Origin: a virus
Strand: one strand, 5' to 3'
Virus record (IMG/VR): IMGVR_UViG_3300042371_000368
Span: 1-25,904 of that record
Length of the DNA: 25,904 bases
Part shown: piece after piece, positions 13,526 to 20,521 of the stretch
How positions within the stretch are numbered: position 1 is the first letter of the stretch
Layout of the letters: the number at the start of each line of letters is the position of its first letter
Program-made: the position numbers and the translations under genes
Notes under the pieces: model-generated
Database searches by the model: none
What the model was told of the DNA's origin: nothing
The model's input: only the letters and a program-made list of their open reading frames with translations

Positions 13526-13845
13526 TCGAGCGTCCGGGGAGGCGGTTTCTATTCCGTCTCGCTGGGCACTTGAAGAAGACCGTCGGTGAACTCCTCGATG
13601 GCATGGACGCCCAGGAGTTGACCGAGTGGATGGCTTTCTCAACGATCGAGCCACTTGACGCAGACCGTGCCGACATTCATGCAGCGCAGGTGTGCTCAAC
13701 GACGGCGAATGTGTGGCGGGGATCTGAGACAAAGGTGCTCGAGGTGAAGGACTTCATCCCGGACTGGTACGGTGAAAACAAGAAAGCCGACAACTTCGCA
13801 GGGCTCAAGGCGTGGGCGACAGCGATGGGCACTAAGAAAACCTAG
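13178..13845 (+). CDS. Tail assembly chaperone GT fusion by -1 frameshift (about 222 aa)
   Basis: Ribosomes that slip back one base on A_AAA_AAC (13516-13522) leave the first frame after AsnAAC and continue at CTA 13522. They add about 107 residues, starting LIERPGRRFLFRLAGHLKKTVGELLDGMDAQELTEWMAF. That second segment is the gpT-like part: 'RFxFRLAxHLxxTVxEL' and 'ELxEWMAF' are recurrent in siphovirus chaperones. It has no convincing start of its own (TTG 13570 lacks a ribosome-binding site and lies inside the conserved region). The fusion binds the tape measure while gpG recruits tail tube protein, as in lambda. Confidence 0.85.
13516..13560 (+). promoter_or_regulatory. Programmed -1 frameshift signal: slippery A_AAA_AAC plus hairpin
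   Basis: The heptamer AAAAAAC (13516-13522) is in the correct phase, A_AAA_AAC, one codon before TAA 13523-13525. Sixteen bases downstream, GAGGCGG (13539-13545) pairs with CCGTCTC (13554-13560), including one G-U pair, around an 8-nt loop, a plausible stimulatory stem. Confidence 0.85.
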
Positions 13846-13854
13846 GAGTCGATG

Positions 13855-16560
13855 ATGGCAAAAACTATCGGATCATTAAATGTTTCGATGGGTCTTTCCA
13901 TAACTGACTTCATCACCAACCTCGACAAAGTTAAAGAGGACATGGGAAGCCTCGAGGCAGTCACTGCCGAGGCCTCGAAACACTTTGATGATGATGTCGC
14001 CGGGGTGATGGGCGACGCACTTCATAAGTTCGCCAAGACCTCGAAGTTGGGCGCAGACGATGCTCTCGCCTTTGCGGTGAGCTTGAAGAAGCTCGGCCTT
14101 GATGCGGACACGATCACTTCAACCCTAGACAAGTTCGGTAAAGGTATAGGCAAGTTTGCCAAGAACGCAGGCGAAGCGAGCAAGGCATTCGCTGGCATCC
14201 TCGGAAAGATCGGCGAGTCCGATAAGGTCTTACTCAAAGATATACAAGCGCTTGAGAGCATGGGCGTGAAAGCGTTCGATGCGATGGCCAAGGAACTTTC
14301 CAAGGTCGAAGGCAAAGCAGTCACGACTGCCGAGGTCATGAAGCGGATCGCCTCGGGTGCGATCTCAGGCAAGGATGCTTTGAAACTTCTCACGCAAGGC
14401 GGGCAAGCTCCAGTGGGTGGTGGCGATGCCGCCAAGGAATCGCAAGCGAAGAGCAAGCTCGCATCGTTCCTCACCCATGTCGAAACCAAAATCAAGTCCG
14501 CTGCCTCATCTATTTTCAAAAGCGTAACCAACCTCATCATGAACCCGGTCACCGCGATCGGGGGCGCTCTCGCCTCTTATGGTGTGTACAAAATCTACGA
14601 CCGAGCGGTGATGGCTTTTGCCAACACCGAAGAGATCCTGACCCGAATCAAAGGGCTCGCTGGCGAAGCCAATGCCGAGCGTCTTGGTGGCGTGATGGGC
14701 GAGATCGCTGATCAGGGGCGCATCGCTCAAGATGCAGTCGGCAAGCTAGCTACCGGGTTCCTCGGCCTCGGGGTCTCGGGTAAAGATGCTGCCACGATGA
14801 TTGAAAGCTTCGGGCGCACTAGTTTGGTTGCTGGTTCGGGTGCCACGGATGTCTTTAACAAATTAGGGGAAGTCGCTCAGAACATGACCCGCACGGGTCA
14901 AGCTTCCAAGGATGATTTCGCAGCGCTCGCAGCGATGGGCCTGCCTGTTTACCAAGCTTTGGCTGATCGATTAAATCTGGTAAACAACACAGCGATCAGC
15001 GCTAATGATGCCATGCGTTTGCTTGCTGAAAACAAAGTCGGAACTGGGAGCGCACTCAACGCACTTGCTGGGATGAGTAACAATGCAGATGTGATCAAGC
15101 AGGCAGAAGAACAGGCTGGAACACTTAAAGGTATTTACGCCCGACTTGCGGGTGAGGTGCAAGGGTTCTTTACTGAGTTCGGTGCCGACATTGTAGACGC
15201 TTTGGATCTCAAAGGTTTTTCAAAAAGCCTCATTGGGTTTATGCAAAGTCTCAGAGCGAACTTTGATTCCCTAACCCCAGCGATCAAAAATATCGGTATG
15301 GTGCTCGCCGTGGTTCGAGATGTGTTATTCGATGCGTTCAAGGGTTTGGTGAGTTTCTTCACCACGATGGGCGGGGCCGATGTGGCGGTGGGGAGTATCG
15401 ACAACATTAGGGCTGTGGTTGTTTCCTTTGCACAGGGCGTAATGGTAGCAATGCAGTCGGTGATGAGTGGGGCAATCACAGTCATCAATGAGATCGTAGC
15501 TGCCGTGGGCGGGCTCAAGAAGTTTGCAGCCATCTTTGCAGGTGTGGTAGCAGGCGCCAAGGTTGGAACGCTCGCTGGTTCGTTTGGTGGCGTTACTGCT
15601 CTTCCCGCTGCGATCATTGGTGGTGTTGCGGGTGGCCTTTACGCTAATAGCAAGGTAAGTGGTGGTGGCCCTCAGATCGATGCAGAAGCGATCAAAACAA
15701 AAATGAATGCCTCCTTTGATGAAATAACGAGACGCATCGGGGGAAGCGGTGGCGAAGCCGGTAATCAGTTCTTAATGGAACTAGAGAACACGATCGTTGA
15801 AAGGTCGAAGGGCTTCGCAGATAAGGCCAACCCGTTCCGAAAGTTCTCACTTGCTGGGGTCGACACGCAGATCGATTCATTCTTCTCCTCGCTGACTGCC
15901 GCTAATGTAGGGCACACTACTTTCTTAAGCACCTTGCAAGGTGGCGTAGGCTCGACGATCGCTATCCTTCGGCGCGAAATGGAACTTGGAAACCTTACCG
16001 CCGAAGAGTTCGCTGCCAAAATGACAAAGCTTTCTGAGGGTGCGATGTCATCGCTAGATGCCAAGCTAAAGGCTGGTATCATCACGAATACACAATACGC
16101 CAACGGGATCGCTCTGATCTTCGAGAAGATTGACGCCCTCGATGTTTCTGGCCTCAACGCATTCATGGGCGGTGATCAGATGCCCGCCTGGATCAGGGAG
16201 CTTTCCAACATTGAAAGCCCACTTGAAACCTATCGCAGAAAAATGGAAGAGCTCAAGATGACCCTTGCGGATCGGCCTGATCTTTTTGCAGCGGGTGCAG
16301 CGCAACTTGCTGACGAACTAGAACGCAGCGTGGGAGCGATGGAAGAATTGAAAAACCCTGCCGCACTCATGCAGGGCACGGCAGGCGCCTTCTCGCAAGT
16401 GCTCAAGATCCAAAACGCAAAGGGAGGCGAGAGCGCAGCGGATCGATTGTTAAGGCTACAACAACGGGCAGAAGAAAAAGACACCGCAAGAAATAACTAC
16501 TTGGCAGCGATCGCAGCAGCGACAGCAAACAACAATGCAATGAACATCGTTCAAGTGTAA
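13855..16560 (+). CDS. Tail tape measure protein (901 aa)
   Basis: It sets tail length and is ejected with the DNA. The N-terminal ~180 residues are helical (GLSITDFITNLDKVKEDMGSLEAV ... DALHKFAKTSKLGADDALAFAVSLKKLG). A tape-measure core follows around residues 240-450, with IYDRAVMAFANTEE, LATGFLGLGVSGKDAATMIESFG, FNKLGEVAQNMTRTGQASKDDFAALAAMGLPVYQAL. Hydrophobic stretches near 480-530 and 555-600 (FAAIFAGVVAGAKVG ... AAIIGGVAGGLYA) may insert into the host membrane. By the ~0.15 nm per residue rule the tail would be roughly 135 nm. AGGAG (13844-13848) fits the second of two tandem ATGs (13855, 6-nt spacer) better than the first (13852). Confidence 0.93.
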   Translation: MAKTIGSLNVSMGLSITDFITNLDKVKEDMGSLEAVTAEASKHFDDDVAGVMGDALHKFAKTSKLGADDALAFAVSLKKLGLDADTITSTLDKFGKGIGKFAKNAGEASKAFAGILGKIGESDKVLLKDIQALESMGVKAFDAMAKELSKVEGKAVTTAEVMKRIASGAISGKDALKLLTQGGQAPVGGGDAAKESQAKSKLASFLTHVETKIKSAASSIFKSVTNLIMNPVTAIGGALASYGVYKIYDRAVMAFANTEEILTRIKGLAGEANAERLGGVMGEIADQGRIAQDAVGKLATGFLGLGVSGKDAATMIESFGRTSLVAGSGATDVFNKLGEVAQNMTRTGQASKDDFAALAAMGLPVYQALADRLNLVNNTAISANDAMRLLAENKVGTGSALNALAGMSNNADVIKQAEEQAGTLKGIYARLAGEVQGFFTEFGADIVDALDLKGFSKSLIGFMQSLRANFDSLTPAIKNIGMVLAVVRDVLFDAFKGLVSFFTTMGGADVAVGSIDNIRAVVVSFAQGVMVAMQSVMSGAITVINEIVAAVGGLKKFAAIFAGVVAGAKVGTLAGSFGGVTALPAAIIGGVAGGLYANSKVSGGGPQIDAEAIKTKMNASFDEITRRIGGSGGEAGNQFLMELENTIVERSKGFADKANPFRKFSLAGVDTQIDSFFSSLTAANVGHTTFLSTLQGGVGSTIAILRREMELGNLTAEEFAAKMTKLSEGAMSSLDAKLKAGIITNTQYANGIALIFEKIDALDVSGLNAFMGGDQMPAWIRELSNIESPLETYRRKMEELKMTLADRPDLFAAGAAQLADELERSVGAMEELKNPAALMQGTAGAFSQVLKIQNAKGGESAADRLLRLQQRAEEKDTARNNYLAAIAAATANNNAMNIVQV

Positions 16561-16570
16561 AGGAGACACT

Positions 16571-17521
16571 ATGGCAGTCGTGAACACCTACGAAACTTTT
16601 GAAGGCCGAACCGGCAGTGATGACAGCAAACGCCAGGTCTCGCTGGTGCGTTCGTTCATCGTGCAGACGAACGATGTGGCCGACGATGTGCCCAACCTCT
16701 TCGGTGAGAACCTGCCCGCCATGTTCTCAGTGCATCCAAAATATGATAAAGCCTTCTGTGTCGGTAGGACTGCCTCGCAGATGGAAGACCCGCATTTCTG
16801 GAAAATCACTTGCAGTTACAACTCCAACATCGACACCGTGGCACCGAGTTCCACGCCGAGCGCAGCGCAGACGCCCGAGGTAGCGAGCCAGAACAAGGGA
16901 GCGAGCCCTGAAGAGAAGGCCAGCGAGGCAAACGAGAACCCGCTGACGAGGCCTACGGACATCGACTTTAGTACGGGCGACAAGGAATGGGTTCTCGACA
17001 AAGATTTTAGCACCCCCCGCAAGCCGATGGTGAATGGGAACGGCGAGCGCTTCGACCCTCCGGTGATGTCTCACAAGCCGTTACTCACTATGAAGCTAGA
17101 ATTTAACAGTGCCACCTTCGTCGCTCTCACATGGATGGCACGGGTCAAGTGCGTCAATGCGGATGCGTTCTCGGGTTTCCCTGCCCGCAGTATGCTCCTC
17201 GATAAAGTCACCGCAAAGAGGGTCTATGAGAACGGCGTCAAGTACTGGAGGATCTCGCTTGAATACCTACTAGATAAAGAAAGCTGGGATGCTTTAGTCC
17301 TGAATCATAGCTACACCGAATGGAACGGCACCCAACTGATCACGGCTCGAGATGTCGCGGGCAATGTTCTCCCTAATGGTGTAGTCATCATAGGTGACAC
17401 TGGCATTCCTCTCGATCACGGGGTCTTACCTACTGAGGCGAACGAAGGCTTCCTTCGCTTCCGTATTTACGACGATATTGATTACACTTACCTCACTCCG
17501 ATCTACAGAAAGATTCTCTAA
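16571..17521 (+). CDS. Tail protein of a planctomycete-phage type (316 aa)
   Basis: It follows the tape measure, where the distal tail protein usually lies. A first domain (RQVSLVRSFIVQTNDVADDVPNLF ... HPKYDKAFCVGRTASQMEDPHFWKITCSYNSN) is followed by a Ser/Ala/Pro/Glu-rich linker (about 92-125). A second domain carries a recurrent pattern: RPTDIDFSTGDKEWVLDKDF, NGNGERFDPPVMSHKPLLTMKLEFN, VNADAFSGFPARSMLLDKVTAKRVYENGVKYWRISLEYLL. I associate this 'VNSxGExFDPPV ... RVYENGxxYWRVxYEF' family with planctomycete genomes, which is recollection and not a search. The function is probably structural at the tail tip. GGAG precedes ATG 16571, and the stop overlaps the next start (TAATG). Confidence 0.75.
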   Translation: MAVVNTYETFEGRTGSDDSKRQVSLVRSFIVQTNDVADDVPNLFGENLPAMFSVHPKYDKAFCVGRTASQMEDPHFWKITCSYNSNIDTVAPSSTPSAAQTPEVASQNKGASPEEKASEANENPLTRPTDIDFSTGDKEWVLDKDFSTPRKPMVNGNGERFDPPVMSHKPLLTMKLEFNSATFVALTWMARVKCVNADAFSGFPARSMLLDKVTAKRVYENGVKYWRISLEYLLDKESWDALVLNHSYTEWNGTQLITARDVAGNVLPNGVVIIGDTGIPLDHGVLPTEANEGFLRFRIYDDIDYTYLTPIYRKIL

Positions 17522-18288
17522 TGTCCAGCGCCTATGGCTTTACCGAAGATAGTGCCAGACGCATCGCCCGAGTGGTGAAGTCGGTCGAGGGCGACACGAC
17601 CACGCCGACACGGATCGGGCCCATGCTGGGTGGTTCCACGATGTCGGTGGTGAAGGTGACGGCGCTAGGCTCGCCACTCAACACCGGGCAGAGGGTGGAC
17701 TACCACGCCAGCGCAGACACAATGAATGATATTAATGAGGTCAAGATCAGGGAGATAAGTGGCGCAACCCTCACCGTGGGCGCTCGGTACATGGGGCAAT
17801 TCTCTGGCTACACCGAAGCAGGGTTGCCCGTGTTTGTGGTGAGTGCCAGTTCGGCCTCTGGTGGTTCCGCAACCATAGAAGTGGTCACCGATGTTATATG
17901 CACCCCCACAGGGATTGAAGTGCAAACTGTTCAGTTATCTGGAAAAGACTACGATACCGCAATCATAAGGCAATTCCTTGGGCTATCGGATGTAATACCT
18001 GTTTCTTACACAGCGCAACAAAACAGGCTGGTAAAAGTTAATTCGGCTGCCACTGGTTTAGAATTTGGACTTAATGCAGGAACTTTAGAATCTGATATAT
18101 CATCGATCAAGGCCGATATCGTAATTCTTAAAACCGACATGGTAACGGCAAAAGCAAACATAGTAACCTTACAAGGTCAGATGACTACTGCCACCAGCAA
18201 TATCGCCACCTTGCAGGGTCAGGTTACTACTCTTCAATTTGATTATGCAGATTTACTTGCTAGGGTAATAGTTCTGGAGGCACCATAA
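17521..18288 (+). CDS. Tail-tip protein with C-terminal coiled coil (255 aa)
   Basis: The N-terminus GFTEDSARRIARVVKSVEG is a pattern I recall from planctomycete phage-like proteins. Residues 30-130 are probably beta strands (VVKVTALGSPLNTGQRVDYHAS ... LTVGARYMGQFSGYTEAGLPVFVVSAS). The C-terminal ~60 residues contain three near-repeats of a short heptad pattern (ISSIKADIVILKTDMV, KANIVTLQGQMTTA, NIATLQGQVTTL), suggesting a trimeric coiled-coil stalk. From about 17900 the codons become more AT-rich, approaching the next gene. This fits a tail-tip hub to which a host-range protein attaches. Start and stop are TAATG overlaps. Confidence 0.72.
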   Translation: MSSAYGFTEDSARRIARVVKSVEGDTTTPTRIGPMLGGSTMSVVKVTALGSPLNTGQRVDYHASADTMNDINEVKIREISGATLTVGARYMGQFSGYTEAGLPVFVVSASSASGGSATIEVVTDVICTPTGIEVQTVQLSGKDYDTAIIRQFLGLSDVIPVSYTAQQNRLVKVNSAATGLEFGLNAGTLESDISSIKADIVILKTDMVTAKANIVTLQGQMTTATSNIATLQGQVTTLQFDYADLLARVIVLEAP

Positions 18289-20099
18289 TGAAACTTGGAA
18301 AAACTACTCGTGATTCTGTTTTTCTAGGAGTCTCTAGCTTTAATACGACAACGGATGGACTTAGTTTTTTTTTCTCTGATAGTACTCGATTAACCTACTC
18401 GGCAACGAATGTCCTTAAAGTTTATTTTAATGAATATCCTAGAACGCCTATAGACTATGGCGGTCTTCCTAAAGGGCTGGAAGAAAACACGATTTACTAT
18501 TTAAAGTTTGGCACTTATACAAGGGTTCATTTGACTCTTTCAGATGCTGTCAGCGATATAAACCATTTTGATTTTACGACAATAAACATGACTGGTTTTG
18601 AGAGAGGATACATAACTCCACTAACATACAAATACAGCACATTTCCCTGCATCGAAAAAGCAGCGATTGATGTTGAAGATATGTTTTGTTGCCCACCCTT
18701 GCCAGCAATGAATGTAAACATTCCAGAATACATGACGCTAGACACAGGATCAGAAGATGATTCAGGTGATTACTATTTAGCAACTTATCCAGCAATGTAT
18801 TCAATTGGTATGCTTGCTGGTTCACCAGCAAATCTTGCATACAAAAGCAGAAATAAACCTTTTGAGGCAATTATTAGAACGCAATCTAATATCTATCAGG
18901 GGCCAACTACCTATGGAACTTTAGTTGAAGGATATACTTTAGCTTGGGAAATTTATACAGAGGCCGAAATTATTAGTGGTCTTGCAACTGGGAATATAAG
19001 ATTAAAAGTTTTATGTACAATTTGGGCAAGTACCACAGATAATGGTGGATCACTTGGATTGAAAACTATTCAAGAATATTACTCTGATTGGCAAGATAAA
19101 GCAGTTTTTAATTACACAGGAACCTGCACCATTCTAAATAATATGGATGTAGATTTTATGTTTCCTAGTGTTGCAGGTTATTATGCAACCCCAGCAGGCC
19201 TACCGATTCCGCACTCGGTTTCAGTTTCACCCAGTAATTCTTTTGTTACCATGCCTAGCACTGTGTATCTGAATATGCCTGATGCTGTTTTTGAGACTCC
19301 TGAAGGAAACATACCACTGGGGAACATAGCAGAAACCTTGAATTATAACGCTACACTTGGGGTTTATTATTCAGATCTTAAGAACTACTATTTGATTCCT
19401 GGACGCATTGCAATATTTGTAAGAATTTTTCCAAATGTGAATGCACAAAACAAATTCGCACTTGGCAATGATAGTACTGTTGGCGGTTTAACATACCAAA
19501 CGGCATCAAATTCAATCTACGGATCTTCTCCACAACTTTACTTCACAAATGACATTGAAGAAAGAGGCCCACTGGTTGGAAGTTTATCAAGTGCAGGAGC
19601 AGGGTACGGTGGATTATTTTCAGGATTAGCGCATGGAGAAACATTTATAGACAGCAGGGCAAAGGCTATATACACAGCTACAGCAGCAGGTAATCCAATT
19701 TTTGACCTTGAGGGCCATGTTATAGGTGTGTCTTTAGTTGGTGGCGCAGGCAGTGGTTATATAACACCTCCAACTGTGGCTATATCTAACTCAAATGCTA
19801 TTTGTGTAGCGACATTAGGAACGGGTACTCGTGCTGGAATGGTTGACTTTGTGACTGTTACAAATTCAGCAACTAACTTTGGCGACAGGGTGAACTCCAG
19901 AGCTTTCTTTTCAGCACCACCACCACCGTATTTTAACCTGACAGAAAAAAACTTCCGAATGGAATTGTTTTATTCGCAGTATAACTCAGCTAGAAAACGG
20001 CAATCATCGTTATATTATGACTTTTTTAAAAGCTATTATTATTATATCACATCATTTCACCCAGATGCTTACATCACTAGTCTGACCCCACCACCCTAA
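18288..20099 (+). CDS. Probable receptor-binding/tail-tip protein, AT-rich (603 aa)
   Basis: No named domain is recognised. The protein is rich in Tyr, Ser, Thr, Asn and Gly, as are beta-structured fibre proteins, and contains one copy of the common phage motif 'GAGSGYITPPTVAI' (near residue 485). The C-terminus has APPPPYFNL and an aromatic run (YYYYITSF). Unlike the flanking genes it is clearly AT-rich with many TTT, TAT, ATT and AAT codons. That suggests recent acquisition or exchange, as expected for host-range genes. It is coupled to the previous gene (TAATG). No frameshift is seen. Confidence 0.55.
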   Translation: MKLGKTTRDSVFLGVSSFNTTTDGLSFFFSDSTRLTYSATNVLKVYFNEYPRTPIDYGGLPKGLEENTIYYLKFGTYTRVHLTLSDAVSDINHFDFTTINMTGFERGYITPLTYKYSTFPCIEKAAIDVEDMFCCPPLPAMNVNIPEYMTLDTGSEDDSGDYYLATYPAMYSIGMLAGSPANLAYKSRNKPFEAIIRTQSNIYQGPTTYGTLVEGYTLAWEIYTEAEIISGLATGNIRLKVLCTIWASTTDNGGSLGLKTIQEYYSDWQDKAVFNYTGTCTILNNMDVDFMFPSVAGYYATPAGLPIPHSVSVSPSNSFVTMPSTVYLNMPDAVFETPEGNIPLGNIAETLNYNATLGVYYSDLKNYYLIPGRIAIFVRIFPNVNAQNKFALGNDSTVGGLTYQTASNSIYGSSPQLYFTNDIEERGPLVGSLSSAGAGYGGLFSGLAHGETFIDSRAKAIYTATAAGNPIFDLEGHVIGVSLVGGAGSGYITPPTVAISNSNAICVATLGTGTRAGMVDFVTVTNSATNFGDRVNSRAFFSAPPPPYFNLTEKNFRMELFYSQYNSARKRQSSLYYDFFKSYYYYITSFHPDAYITSLTPPP

Positions 20100-20170
20100 T
20101 AGTGCGAGCGATTTGCATCGCCAACCAAGCCAGATTAACCTCGGTAATATTCTTTTTTTCGGAGGTCATT

Positions 20171-20521
20171 ATGCCAGCAGGAATCTACAACTTCGCGGCA
20201 GAACAGGGCGCAACCCTATCCCGTACCATATTGTACACCGACGCTGACGAGGTCGAGACCGATCTGACAGGCTACACCGCAGCGATGCAGGTAAGGCCAA
20301 CCGCAGCAAGCGCAACCGTAACGCTGGAGCTCACCACCGAAAATACCCGAATCACGCTTGGCGGTGCCGCTGGAACTGTAGATTTACTCGTTGACGCTGC
20401 CACGATGGAAGCGATTACGCCTGGTAAATACTTCTACGATCTCGAACTTTATAACGGCTCAACGGTAATCAGACTCATCGAAGGCACCTTCACCGTGAAA
20501 GCGGAGGTGACAAGAATATAA
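20171..20521 (+). CDS. Fibre adaptor/baseplate-like protein, BppU-N-type (116 aa)
   Basis: A small beta-rich protein of the type that precedes tail fibres. It starts MPAGIYNFAAEQGATLSRTILYTDADEVETDLTGYTAAMQVRPTAASATVTLELTTEN, resembling the N-terminal 'ExGaTfxxxixxxD...DLTGYtaxmqVR' domain found in phage baseplate/tail proteins. The C-terminal part (TPGKYFYDLELYNGSTVIRLIEGTFTV) fits the same fold. The GGAGG (20161-20165) 5 nt before ATG 20171 decides the start. A GTG at 20102 would add 23 residues with no signal. Its stop overlaps the fibre gene (TAATG). Confidence 0.72.
   Translation: MPAGIYNFAAEQGATLSRTILYTDADEVETDLTGYTAAMQVRPTAASATVTLELTTENTRITLGGAAGTVDLLVDAATMEAITPGKYFYDLELYNGSTVIRLIEGTFTVKAEVTRI

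Noticed and set aside
13570-13845. Independent gene starting at TTG 13570
   Set aside because: No ribosome-binding site is present, and the conserved RFLFRLAGHL part lies upstream of this codon, which is reached by the -1 frameshift instead.
20102-20170. GTG 20102 as start of the fibre adaptor gene
   Set aside because: The GGAGG before ATG 20171 gives a better start, and the extra 23 residues show no conserved pattern.
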